Shown here in pieces: positions 38,090-44,570 of a stretch of DNA of 44,793 nucleotides. This DNA is from a virus. The number at the start of each line of letters is the position of its first letter. Position 1 is the first letter of the stretch. The stretch covers positions 1-44,793 of the IMG/VR virus record IMGVR_UViG_3300032236_001054. One strand, written 5' to 3'. The notes under the pieces were generated by a model. It was not told where the DNA came from, searched no databases, and saw only the letters and a program-made list of their open reading frames with translations. The position numbers were made by a program, and so were the translations under genes.

Positions 38090-40793
38090 TGCACAGAATG
38101 TTAATGTAACTTCTGGTGAACCATTAAACAGTACAGGGAACATTCTCAACTTAGGTGGAGGACTTCCCTGGAACAATACTGTTACCGGTTCGGCAGGTGG
38201 TTATAGTGGTGGTTATACACCCGCTTACAATCCAAGTACTGGCAATATCATTTTTGGTTATACGCCACAAACGGTTAGTCAAACTGTTGCCATATCTAAG
38301 GCATTGGCTAATGCTGGTTCTGGTGTTCAGTTAGAGGGATATAACTACTCTTGGGGTATCAACAATGAGTTGAGTAGTGGTGGTGGAAATAGAGGCACGA
38401 TAACAGGTAATGTTAGTCTAAAGGGCACCAATGGTCAAACATTGGAAAGTTTCAACTACAACTACAATGGTATAGACACTGGTGCCGGTAATTTCCAACA
38501 ATACAACGGAACTCAACTATTCAACAATAAGTATGATGTTAGTGAAGCCAGTTCTGTAACAGTTAGTTTTACTGGTAAAGACCAGAACTATTGGGCTGGT
38601 TTTTATGGTCCAAGAGTTCATGTGAATAGTTTCTCACTATTGTATGGTGTCAATCCTTGTTCAGCAAATCCTGCTTATTCACCAACTTGTCCTGGTTTTA
38701 GCAGTCTACTTACAAGTGCAAACTTAGTACCAAATCCAAATGCAGTTGCAACTCCTGGTAATCCAGTAGACAATTCTTTTGCTATTTCAACTGCATTATC
38801 CAACAGCGGTTCTGGTTTGTCTTTATATGGTATTAACTACGGTTACACATATAATTTACCAACAACTGCAACATCAGGCTATGTTACTGTTGGTATAGGA
38901 AACAATATAACTGCCGGTGTTGGTGGTTTCACTCGTCAATTAAATGGTCCAACTCAAGGTGCACAGACTGCTAGTTATCAACTGTTGACACCTTCTGCAA
39001 TTAACACCAATACGATGGGTACGTTTAATTTTCTTGCAGGTGTGGATGGTGCAGGAGCATCTATCTATAATATGACTGCTAGTTTGATTGTTATGCCTGA
39101 TGCATGTACACTTAACCCATTGAGTAGTACATCATGTACAGGTTATGCAAAAGCGTATGCTGCTCAACAAGCACAATTACAACAGCAACAACAGGCAGCG
39201 GCTCAAGCGGCTGCATTGGCTGCGGTATCTTCGGCAGTTACTGCACAAACATCAACAGTTTTGGCTGCCGCAACACAACCTCCACCAGCGGCAGACCAAC
39301 CACCAGTCGCACAAGTTGCACCACAAGCCGCAAATAATTCTCCACAACAAGGTGGAAATCCTACACAACAAGCGGCAGGTCCTGCACCTGATCCAAATTC
39401 ACAGCAACAACCACAACAGCAACAACAAGCCGTGGCACAAAATGGTGCACCACCTCCTGCGGCACCGGTGACAAGTGCTGCACCATCAGCAACAAATCCA
39501 CAACCTAAACCAGGCGATGTTCAAGTTGCAGGTTCTACAAAACCACCTGGACCAAGTGAAAGTAAAAGTAGTGGACCTTCAGCATTGGCTATGAGTGTTG
39601 TGTCAAAAGAACAGGCCAAAGTGGCAGCCACAACGGCAGCAGTAGTTGCACAAGCAAATGATGCCGCAGCAAGTGCAACTTCACAAGCATTAACAACAGC
39701 ATTGACTGTTGCTGGTTCAGCACAAGCAACAAGTATTTCTGCAAGTATGGCCACAGCAACTGCAACATCCAGTTCAAGTAAAACTACAACAACCAGTCAA
39801 TCAACAACAAGTGTGGTTACTCTACAAGGTAATGCTCAAACAAGTGTAGTTTCTGTTAACAATCAACGTTCAATGGAAAATTCTGCTACCACAACAACTA
39901 CAACCAATAATACACAAACTGCCAGTTCATTGCCACCAGTTAAAAATACAACTTCTACAAGTGCACAAACAACTGTGATGGTTGCACAACAAAACGAATC
40001 ACAGAATTTACCTACACCAAATAAACAACAAGAAGTTTTGCAAATAAACATGCAACAAATGCAAGTATCAAGTCTGCCTCCAGTTGCACCAAAACAACAG
40101 GAATTTGTGCAAGCGAATACACAACAGTTACAGACCACAAGTTTACCACCAGTTGCACCAAAACAACAAGATTTTACACCAGTTGTAGTGCAACAGGTTA
40201 TGGTTGCAACTACCGTAGAACCACCTAAACAAGTGCAAACAACATTTGAGCAAACTCAAGTTGCCATGGTTAATACTGTTCAACAACAATCTTATCAGCC
40301 CATACAGAATGAAGTTGTTGTATCACAATATGTTCCACCACCACAACCAGTAAACACTCAATCAAGTTCTTTTGTTGATTATTCTATTACTGTACAAACA
40401 AACTTAGACAGTTTGAAGAAAACCAACATTGTTGCTTTAACAGAAGTTGAAGTGCCTAAAGTTGAAACTATGAAAGTCGGTACTAGAAATGTATTAAGTG
40501 ATTACATGAATGCTCAAGCGTTTTTGGCATTACAAGGTGCAGAACAAACACAAGATGGTATGATTAAACGCAATGTTCAACCAAATGAAGTTGCTAATGG
40601 TGTTGATATTGCTAGTATTGCCACACAGCCAAAAGGTTATGATGCTTATACAAAAGTTACTTTGGTGGATGCAAAATTTTATGAATCTAAAGAAGTTTAT
40701 AAAAACCAAGAAGTTGTTGATAATCGCCGTGCTTTAAGAGGTCTTGGTAGTGACGCAAAATGGCAACGAATGGTTGACGAACAATACAAATAA
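38019..40793 (+). CDS. Secreted Gln/Ala/Thr-rich protein (924 aa)
   Basis: ATG 38019 lies 71 nt inside the 3' end of the previous gene in another frame, and a signal peptide (MTITKILASVVCWALLLTAS, cleavage near residue 25) follows. Residues about 25-360 are beta-rich, Gly/Asn-rich, and contain two disulphide-like segments (NPCSANPAYSPTCPGF and ACTLNPLSSTSCTGYA). Then come poly-Gln/Ala, Pro-rich linkers and a repeated SLPPVAPKQQ block. The last 120 residues are ordinary (VTLVDAKFYESKEVYKNQEVV). Probably surface-exposed or virion-associated; no family recognised. Confidence 0.75.
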   Translation: MTITKILASVVCWALLLTASSTTNAQNVNVTSGEPLNSTGNILNLGGGLPWNNTVTGSAGGYSGGYTPAYNPSTGNIIFGYTPQTVSQTVAISKALANAGSGVQLEGYNYSWGINNELSSGGGNRGTITGNVSLKGTNGQTLESFNYNYNGIDTGAGNFQQYNGTQLFNNKYDVSEASSVTVSFTGKDQNYWAGFYGPRVHVNSFSLLYGVNPCSANPAYSPTCPGFSSLLTSANLVPNPNAVATPGNPVDNSFAISTALSNSGSGLSLYGINYGYTYNLPTTATSGYVTVGIGNNITAGVGGFTRQLNGPTQGAQTASYQLLTPSAINTNTMGTFNFLAGVDGAGASIYNMTASLIVMPDACTLNPLSSTSCTGYAKAYAAQQAQLQQQQQAAAQAAALAAVSSAVTAQTSTVLAAATQPPPAADQPPVAQVAPQAANNSPQQGGNPTQQAAGPAPDPNSQQQPQQQQQAVAQNGAPPPAAPVTSAAPSATNPQPKPGDVQVAGSTKPPGPSESKSSGPSALAMSVVSKEQAKVAATTAAVVAQANDAAASATSQALTTALTVAGSAQATSISASMATATATSSSSKTTTTSQSTTSVVTLQGNAQTSVVSVNNQRSMENSATTTTTTNNTQTASSLPPVKNTTSTSAQTTVMVAQQNESQNLPTPNKQQEVLQINMQQMQVSSLPPVAPKQQEFVQANTQQLQTTSLPPVAPKQQDFTPVVVQQVMVATTVEPPKQVQTTFEQTQVAMVNTVQQQSYQPIQNEVVVSQYVPPPQPVNTQSSSFVDYSITVQTNLDSLKKTNIVALTEVEVPKVETMKVGTRNVLSDYMNAQAFLALQGAEQTQDGMIKRNVQPNEVANGVDIASIATQPKGYDAYTKVTLVDAKFYESKEVYKNQEVVDNRRALRGLGSDAKWQRMVDEQYK

Positions 40794-40803
40794 GGAGACT
40801 ACA

Positions 40804-41391
40804 ATGTCAGAAGAAATCAAAAACGTTAACGCAAAAATTGATGAGGCAGAAGCCGCAATCAAAAAATATGCAAGCAAAGACACCGTTATCAGTATCGGTG
40901 GTTATGAATTCACACCAGCAAAATTGATGGTTGCATTCACACTTGCATCTTCATTGTTGGGCGGTCTATATGGATGCTTTGAAGTATATAAAGACTACCA
41001 AAGCATGAAGAAAAAGATTGCGGATTATTCTGCACCAGATTTGTCTGGTTTTGATAAACGTCTAGCGGTGATTGAAGAAACCATTGGGAAAACCAATGAC
41101 TATACTCGTGATATTAAGAATGACTTGAAAGGTGATATCCGTAGAACTGAAACAGTTACAGAACAAGTTGAACGCTATGTTAAGGATGCAAATCGTCAAT
41201 CTGATAGCGAAATGCGTGATATGCGTAAGGGTGTCCGTGAAGACCTAGATAAAGAACGTGCAGAACTTCAAGCAATGCGCCAAGAAAATGCTCAAATGCG
41301 TAAAGAAATTGAACGTGAATTGGTTGTTTTGAAGAAAGAAGTTGACGCTAAAATTCAAAAGGCCGTGGATAATCCATTAGCAAATAAATGA
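40804..41391 (+). CDS. Membrane-anchored coiled-coil protein (195 aa)
   Basis: The longer frame starts at 40744, but ATG 40804 follows AAGGAG and is preferred. One hydrophobic segment (KLMVAFTLASSLLGGLYGC, about 40-58) follows an N-terminal helical part. The rest is a long charged coiled coil (about 75-190; ERAELQAMRQENAQMRKE). It could be a spanin-like or envelope-spanning protein partnered with the two secreted proteins. It ends in an ATGA overlap with the next gene. Confidence 0.75.
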   Translation: MSEEIKNVNAKIDEAEAAIKKYASKDTVISIGGYEFTPAKLMVAFTLASSLLGGLYGCFEVYKDYQSMKKKIADYSAPDLSGFDKRLAVIEETIGKTNDYTRDIKNDLKGDIRRTETVTEQVERYVKDANRQSDSEMRDMRKGVREDLDKERAELQAMRQENAQMRKEIERELVVLKKEVDAKIQKAVDNPLANK

Positions 41392-41759
41392 TAAAAAAAC
41401 TTTTGTTATGTTTATTGATGATTGGTTCTGCTCATGCGGAACCCTTTGAAGGTTGGACTGATGAGGAGAAAACCTGGTTTGCTGCTAGTGAAATTGCACA
41501 AGTGATTGACTATCAGACAACCAGGAATATGTTGTATCAACAATCACGTAAAGGTTTCTATGAAACCAATCCTTTATTGGGTCATCACCCCCACAAAGAT
41601 AAAATGAATTTAGCCGAGGTGGCAACCTTAGTTGGCAATTATTATCTTTCGGATTATCTTAGTCATGATAACCGATTACTTTGGTTGAAAGTGCACACAA
41701 GCCTAGAACTTTTAGTAATAGGACACAACTTTTCTATTGGTGCAGAAATAAAATTTTAA
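41388..41759 (+). CDS. Exported small protein (123 aa)
   Basis: A signal peptide (MIKKLLLCLLMIGSAHA, about residues 1-17) leads into a mature protein with DYQTTRNMLYQQSRKGFYETNPLLGHHPHKDK, a pattern I recall from uncharacterised phage and bacterial exported proteins. Hydrophobic helices follow, and the C-terminus ends in Phe after alternating residues (GAEIKF), reminiscent of outer-membrane protein termini. It closes the plus-strand module and its stop overlaps the convergent 72-aa gene. Confidence 0.72.
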   Translation: MIKKLLLCLLMIGSAHAEPFEGWTDEEKTWFAASEIAQVIDYQTTRNMLYQQSRKGFYETNPLLGHHPHKDKMNLAEVATLVGNYYLSDYLSHDNRLLWLKVHTSLELLVIGHNFSIGAEIKF

Positions 41760-41974
41760 TTTACAGATACGGACAAACTGGCAGGAACATCAATAGATAC
41801 AGTTCCTAGTGGGTGACGTTCGTGTTTGTGTTCACCATTCTCATCAAAGATTCTGCAATGTGCATCTGGATGTTTCTCAATAAATGCAATTGCTTCTTCC
41901 AATGTTTCAATGAAATGATTTTTTGTTTCTAAAAAACCATTCAAGAATCTTTGAACTTTTACCATGTGTGCCAT
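41756..41974 (-). CDS. Small hypothetical protein (72 aa)
   Basis: Start at ATG 41974 behind AAGGA. The protein reads as a short strand/helix unit (VQRFLNGFLETKNHFIETLEEAIAFIEKHPDAHC) followed by a His-rich loop (ENGEHKHERHP) and a strand. No family recognised. It is the leftmost minus-strand gene next to the tRNA cluster, and its stop overlaps the stop of the plus-strand exported protein. Confidence 0.65.
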   Translation of the reverse strand: MAHMVKVQRFLNGFLETKNHFIETLEEAIAFIEKHPDAHCRIFDENGEHKHERHPLGTVSIDVPASLSVSVN

Positions 41975-41992
41975 ATACTGTCCTTTTTAACT

Positions 41993-42066
41993 TGGAGCGG
42001 GATAGCGGAATCGAACCGCTGACTAAAACTTGGAAGGATCTCGTTTTACCATTAAACTAATCCCGC
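41993..42066 (-). tRNA. tRNA-Gly(TCC)
   Basis: Acceptor GCGGGAT/ATCCCGC, D-arm GTTT..AAAC, anticodon loop CTTCCAA (TCC), T-arm GCGG-TTCGATT-CCGC, discriminator T and an encoded CCA. One U-U mismatch in the anticodon stem. Confidence 0.9.
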
Positions 42067-42074
42067 TTATAAAT

Positions 42075-42148
42075 TGGTTGCGAGACCAGGAATCGAACCT
42101 GGACCTGGAGCGTATGAGACTCCTGAGTTACCGTTTCTCTATCTCGCT
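42075..42148 (-). tRNA. tRNA with CAT anticodon (Met or Ile2)
   Basis: Anticodon arm GGAGT-CTCATAC-GCTCC, T-arm CCAGG-TTCGATT-CCTGG, encoded CCA. The first acceptor pair is A-A, an unpaired end that is a feature of initiator tRNAs, but the three G-C pairs of an initiator anticodon stem are missing. Met, fMet and Ile2 cannot be told apart here. Confidence 0.88.
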
Positions 42149-42159
42149 ATGTATATAGG

Positions 42160-42236
42160 TGGTGCGGCTGGTGGGACTCGAACCCACAAAACTCGGATTT
42201 TAAGTCCGATACGTATACCAATTCCATCACAACCGC
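42160..42236 (-). tRNA. tRNA-Leu(TAA) lacking a long variable arm
   Basis: Acceptor GCGGTTG/CAGCCGC, Leu-type D-loop (GGAATTGGTA), anticodon loop CTTAAAA (TAA), T-arm GTGGG-TTCGAGT-CCCAC, CCA encoded. The variable region is only GTTTT, whereas bacterial Leu tRNAs carry a long extra arm. Confidence 0.88.
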
Positions 42237-42257
42237 ATAATTAAGTGTATTCTTTAT

Positions 42258-42335
42258 TGGTACCCCTGCTCAGATTCGAACCGAGAGAACTCTTCCTTTT
42301 GAGAGAAGTGACTTTACCAATTTGTCCACAGGGGC
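42258..42335 (-). tRNA. tRNA-Leu(CAA) lacking a long variable arm
   Basis: Acceptor GCCCCTG/CAGGGGT, D-arm GAC..GTC with AAATTGGTAAA loop, anticodon loop CTCAAAA (CAA), variable AGTTCT, T-arm CTCGG-TTCGAAT-CTGAG, CCA encoded. Second Leu tRNA in the cluster with a shortened variable region. Confidence 0.87.
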
Positions 42336-42342
42336 AAAATCT

Positions 42343-42418
42343 TGGTGCAACCCACAGGAATCGAACCTGTTTCCATGGTTCTTCAGACCACCGCTATGAC
42401 CACATCAGCTAGAGTTGC
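42343..42418 (-). tRNA. tRNA-Phe(GAA)
   Basis: Acceptor GCAACTC/GGGTTGC, anticodon arm GTGGT-CTGAAGA-ACCAT (GAA), T-arm ACAGG-TTCGATT-CCTGT, discriminator A and CCA encoded. Confidence 0.92.
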
Positions 42419-42420
42419 AT

Positions 42421-42495
42421 TGGTGCTCCCACCAGGAAACGAGCCTGGTTCTCATCCTTACCAAGGATGTGTAATCGCCATTATACTATGGGAGC
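42421..42495 (-). tRNA. tRNA-Thr(GGT)
   Basis: Acceptor GCTCCCA/TGGGAGC, anticodon arm CATCC-TTGGTAA-GGATG (GGT), T-arm ACCAGG..CCTGGT with a TCGTTT-like loop, CCA encoded. Confidence 0.88.
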
Positions 42496-42498
42496 AAG

Positions 42499-42534
42499 TG
42501 ACACACAATTTGTCCTTTTGTACGCCGTGTGTCA
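42499..42534 (-). other. Hairpin between tRNA-Thr and tRNA-Val
   Basis: TGACACAC (42499-42506) and GTGTGTCA (42527-42534) form a perfect 8-bp inverted repeat around a 20-nt loop in the only sizeable spacer of the proximal tRNA cluster. Possible RNA-processing or termination structure. Confidence 0.5.
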
Positions 42535-42543
42535 AGGCGAATT

Positions 42544-42619
42544 TGGTACCTTGTGACGGGTTCGAACCGCCGACATCCTCCTTGTAAGGGAGGCACTCTA
42601 CCAACTGAGTTAACAAGGC
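42544..42619 (-). tRNA. tRNA-Val(TAC)
   Basis: Acceptor GCCTTGT/ACAAGGT, D-arm with AGTTGGTA loop, anticodon arm CCTCC-CTTACAA-GGAGG (TAC), T-arm with GGTTCGAACCC, CCA encoded. Confidence 0.92.
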
Positions 42620-42626
42620 ATATATG

Positions 42627-42699
42627 GGCAGGCGTAAGAGAATTGAACTCTTGATATCGGAATCACAATCCGAGGTTTTACCACTAAACTAACACCTGC
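42627..42699 (-). tRNA. tRNA-His(GTG)
   Basis: Acceptor GCAGGTG/CGCCTGC with discriminator C73, as for His tRNAs, anticodon arm TCGGA-TTGTGAT-TCCGA (GTG), T-arm AAGAG-TTCAATT-CTCTT. The CCA is not fully encoded. Confidence 0.9.
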
Positions 42700-42705
42700 A
42701 TAAAA

Positions 42706-42779
42706 TGGAGCGGGATACCAGAATCGAACTGGTAACTAAACCTTGGCAAGGTTTCGTTTTACCACTAAACTAATCCCGC
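42706..42779 (-). tRNA. tRNA-Gly(GCC)
   Basis: Same acceptor and D-arm as tRNA-Gly(TCC), anticodon arm AAACC-TTGCCAA-GGTTT (GCC), T-arm ACCAG-TTCGATT-CTGGT, CCA encoded. Its first 15 nt overlap the 3' end of the DUF458-like gene. Confidence 0.92.
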
Positions 42780-43265
42780 ACTTTCTAAAACTTCTTGTTC
42801 TGCCAGAATACGCTTCAAACGGTCTGCACAGAATGATGCTGCTGGTGCATCTGGTTTTACCATTGGTGTCATGTTGCAAGTGCCTTTTATATATCCAATT
42901 GCCTGTTGGACAACGCAAGAAGAACCATAAATGTCTTCTTTGTTCAAGTCTAAGTGAACTTCAACATGATGGTCTTCCAGAACGTCCTGGAGACTTTGGA
43001 ACAATTCTGAAACCTTATATACTTCTGTCATCAGACGCATAGCAGGTTTGCTTTTCTTGTGGTCATAATCCAGTTCACGTTCAACGTAACCAAAGATTTT
43101 GCATCCGTGACGGCCATCAATATGAACTACGACAGCCAAAGCATAATCTGCATACCAAACACCATCAACACGAACTCTTTCTGAATCTGCACCAAGATAA
43201 ACTTTAGTATCTGGTCCTTGTGCTGACAAGAATTCTTTAACTTTTTCTATGTCGAAATTTTTCAT
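42765..43265 (-). CDS. RNase H-fold protein, DUF458/YkuK-like (166 aa)
   Basis: The frame is open from 43331, but ATG 43265 follows AAGGATTG and avoids the upstream tRNA-Trp gene. The sequence has KVYLGADSERVRV (Asp first strand), YALAVVVHIDGRHGCKIFGY, EVHLDLNKED and a C-terminal APAASFCADR. This matches the RNase H-like DUF458 family (YkuK), probably binding or cleaving RNA. It sits between tRNA genes, and its last 15 nt, including the TAG stop, lie in tRNA-Gly(GCC). Confidence 0.82.
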   Translation of the reverse strand: MKNFDIEKVKEFLSAQGPDTKVYLGADSERVRVDGVWYADYALAVVVHIDGRHGCKIFGYVERELDYDHKKSKPAMRLMTEVYKVSELFQSLQDVLEDHHVEVHLDLNKEDIYGSSCVVQQAIGYIKGTCNMTPMVKPDAPAASFCADRLKRILAEQEVLESAGLV

Positions 43266-43279
43266 ATCAATCCTTAAAT

Positions 43280-43353
43280 TGGCATCCCAGGAAGGACTCG
43301 AACCCTCACCAACGGTTTTGGAGACCGGCATGCTGCCATTACACTACTGAGAT
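43280..43353 (-). tRNA. tRNA-Trp(CCA)
   Basis: Acceptor ATCTCAG/CTGGGAT, anticodon loop CTCCAAA (CCA), T-arm GAGGG-TTCGAGT-CCTTC, discriminator G typical of Trp, CCA encoded. Confidence 0.88.
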
Positions 43354-43354
43354 A

Positions 43355-43549
43355 TTATTTCTTTACTAATGGATTCTCCACATCATCATAGTGGAGTCCC
43401 AACTCATCCGAAATTCGAGCCAACTCATCAAGAGCCTTCTCTTGTTTCGATTTCTTATCCTTACCAAATATTGCATCCCAATTACTAGCGAACTTGTCTT
43501 GAGATACACTATATGGTCTAGGACTTGAACCTTTACCACCATCACTCAT
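43355..43549 (-). CDS. Conserved small phage protein (64 aa)
   Basis: ATG 43549 follows AGGAG and is preferred over the frame extending into tRNA-Arg. The N-terminus (MSDGGKGSSPRPYSVSQDKF) with NWDAIFGKDKK is a pattern I recall from many unrelated phages. The C-terminus is a charged helix (EKALDELARISDELGL). Function unknown. It ends 1 nt before tRNA-Trp, so the RNA must be cut between them. Confidence 0.78.
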   Translation of the reverse strand: MSDGGKGSSPRPYSVSQDKFASNWDAIFGKDKKSKQEKALDELARISDELGLHYDDVENPLVKK

Positions 43550-43567
43550 ATTTAATACTCCTAAAAT

Positions 43568-43645
43568 TGGTGCGCCCCGAGGAATTCGAATCCCCAACCT
43601 CACGGGTTCGTAGCCCGGTGCTCTATCCAGTTGAACTAGAGGCGC
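43568..43645 (-). tRNA. tRNA-Arg(ACG)
   Basis: Acceptor GCGCCTC/GGGGCGC, anticodon loop CTACGAA (ACG), D-loop AACTGGATA, T-arm with TTCGAAT, CCA encoded. Confidence 0.9.
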
Positions 43646-43651
43646 ATAAAA

Positions 43652-43745
43652 CCATATAGAAACACACTACGAGCGGGCGGTCGATATCGGATTCCGTTAC
43701 TCACGAATCCAAGTCACTTACCCACAAGAATGTGTTTTTATATGG
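43652..43745 (-). ncRNA. tRNA-like element 1 flanked by CCATATA inverted repeat
   Basis: On the minus strand a 74-nt core (43735-43662) opens with ACACATT and closes with AGTGTGT, a 7-bp acceptor-like stem, extended outward by CCATATA/TATATGG. Inside are a CTT-GTGGGT-AAG D-arm-like hairpin, a GGATTC..GAATCC stem and a weaker third arm. No GGTTCGA T-loop is seen, so it is not a canonical tRNA. Confidence 0.4.
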
Positions 43746-43823
43746 AATCCATTGTGTGTAGGGCATCGAAACCTACATTAAGCCCCATAATGGGCCTTTA
43801 TTACCACTTATAAGAACACGGAT
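43743..43823 (-). ncRNA. Divergent tRNA-like sequence ending in CCA
   Basis: Minus strand ATCCGTG..AATGGAT-T-CCA gives a 6-of-7 acceptor stem and an encoded CCA. A CTT..AAG D-arm with GTGGTAA, a GCCC-ATTATG-GGGC arm (TAT as possible anticodon) and TGTAGG..CCTACA around TTCGAT follow. The arms are the wrong size for a standard tRNA. Confidence 0.4.
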
Positions 43824-43874
43824 TCTTGGGGTCATGACTCCCCAATATGGACAGGGTAATTACTCCTGTTTTTA

Positions 43875-43937
43875 CCATATAGAAACACACTATGCCACGC
43901 TCTGAACCTGGACTCTTAGTAATGTGTTTTTATATGG
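43875..43937 (-). ncRNA. Mini tRNA-like element 2 (43-nt core)
   Basis: Same ACACATT/AGTGTGT acceptor-like stem and CCATATA flanks as elements 1 and 3, but the core (43927-43885) holds only one hairpin, CCAGG-TTCAGAG-CGTGG, like an acceptor plus T-arm minihelix. It may be a decayed copy. Confidence 0.35.
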
Positions 43938-44055
43938 CGTATCAACAATGCCGTATGCATCCGTCATTGCGTCTGTAATTAGTATCCGAGATTCCGAGCC
44001 TCGATATCTATCCCGTAGGTAGCAGTCCCGTGTATGACTTACTAAAAACTGATAT
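43935..44055 (-). ncRNA. Structured sequence ending in CCA between elements 2 and 3
   Basis: Minus strand begins ATATCAG and ends TTGATAC-G-CCA, giving an acceptor-like stem with an A-C first pair. It contains a TATCGAG..CTCGGATA hairpin and a near-palindrome (AATGACGGATGCATACGGCATT without two pairs). At about 120 nt it is too long for an ordinary tRNA. Confidence 0.3.
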
Positions 44056-44056
44056 A

Positions 44057-44153
44057 CCATATAGAAACACACTATGGGATTCGAACCCTTCGTTCAGCAT
44101 CAGAACTTCAAACCTACCCACCTGCTAGCAGGAGTTAATGTGTTTTTATATGG
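44057..44153 (-). ncRNA. tRNA-like element 3 with canonical T-arm
   Basis: 77-nt core (44143-44067) with the shared ACACATT/AGTGTGT stem. It carries GGG-TTCGAAT-CCC, a perfect T-arm core, a GTTC-TGATGCT-GAAC anticodon-like arm whose position 33 is G rather than T, and a CCTG-CTAG-CAGG hairpin. This is the most tRNA-like of the three repeats. Confidence 0.45.
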
Positions 44154-44225
44154 TGGTGATAGAAGGTAACGATCCTTCCTTTGAGGCTTATGAGACCCCC
44201 GCATATCCGTCTATGCTATATCACC
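44151..44225 (-). tRNA. Second tRNA with CAT anticodon
   Basis: Acceptor GGTGATA/TATCACC, D-arm GCAT..ATGC with an AGACGGAT loop, anticodon arm GGGGT-CTCATAA-GCCTC (CAT), T-arm GAAGG-ATCGTTA-CCTTC with an unusual loop, CCA encoded. Met or Ile2. Confidence 0.8.
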
Positions 44226-44233
44226 GAAATGAA

Positions 44234-44428
44234 TTTGTAAGTCGTAGCGTCCCTCATATCGCTACCATTTTCCCTTGTCATAAAGCCGGCAGGGTCAAGA
44301 TCCGTCATTACAGTTACTCATCCAACGCTTCTATCTTTGTGCTAGGGTATTGCGCCCCTCGTTGTTTACCTACTCTTTGGCTGGCCGGCTACTCGAATCG
44401 GTGACTTTCACTTACTGACACTTACAAA
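44234..44428 (-). ncRNA. Candidate structured RNA closed by a 9-bp stem
   Basis: Between 44226 and 44431 no tRNA or CDS is supported. TTTGTAAGT (44234-44242) and ACTTACAAA (44420-44428) are perfect complements. Inside are AGCCGGC/GCCGGCT (long-range), GTAGCG..CGCTAC (hairpin) and AGGG..CCCT. T4 carries two stable RNAs of unknown function (C and D) within its tRNA cluster, which is a reasonable precedent. Confidence 0.4.
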
Positions 44429-44431
44429 ACT

Positions 44432-44509
44432 TGGCGTCCACCGTCGGTATCACACCGCACTCCAAGTCAGCTGGTAAGTGCTGACCTACGAATCTCTCGT
44501 TGAGTGGAC
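44432..44509 (-). ncRNA. Divergent tRNA-like cloverleaf with CCA
   Basis: Acceptor GTCCACT/GGTGGAC with discriminator G and encoded CCA, D-arm ACGA-GAGAT-TCGT, middle arm GTCAGC-ACTTACCA-GCTGAC (8-nt loop) and a short T-arm CGG-TGTGATA-CCG. All four helices are there, but GG in the D-loop and TTC in the T-loop are missing. Amino acid unclear; TAC is in the loop. Confidence 0.5.
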
Positions 44510-44512
44510 TGA

Positions 44513-44558
44513 CTTATATTTCCATCGTTGCCACCACAGCATTGACTACTCATATAAG
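44513..44558 (-). ncRNA. Short structured element with 7-bp closing stem
   Basis: CTTATAT (44513-44519) and ATATAAG (44552-44558) are perfect complements closing a 46-nt unit, with a 32-nt interior. It is similar in size to the 49-nt unit to its right. Confidence 0.3.
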
Positions 44559-44570
44559 CACTAACTTGTA

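Noticed and set aside
39134-40138. Overlapping frames in the Gln-rich gene
   Set aside because: Shadows of repetitive CAA/CAG/ACA codons in the 924-aa gene.
42342-43042. Plus-strand frames across the tRNA cluster
   Set aside because: They run over well-formed tRNAs on the opposite strand, and their sequence is tRNA complement.
43652-44153. CRISPR array
   Set aside because: The repeats are inverted pairs, few and irregularly spaced, with cores of 43-77 nt; no cas genes are present.
43652-44153. Insertion sequence or MITE as a definite call
   Set aside because: The inverted repeats are suggestive, but there is no transposase or target duplication, and the cores look tRNA-like.
44138-44404. 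88-aa plus-strand frame
   Set aside because: Covers a tRNA-CAT gene and structured RNA, has no Shine-Dalgarno and an unlikely composition.
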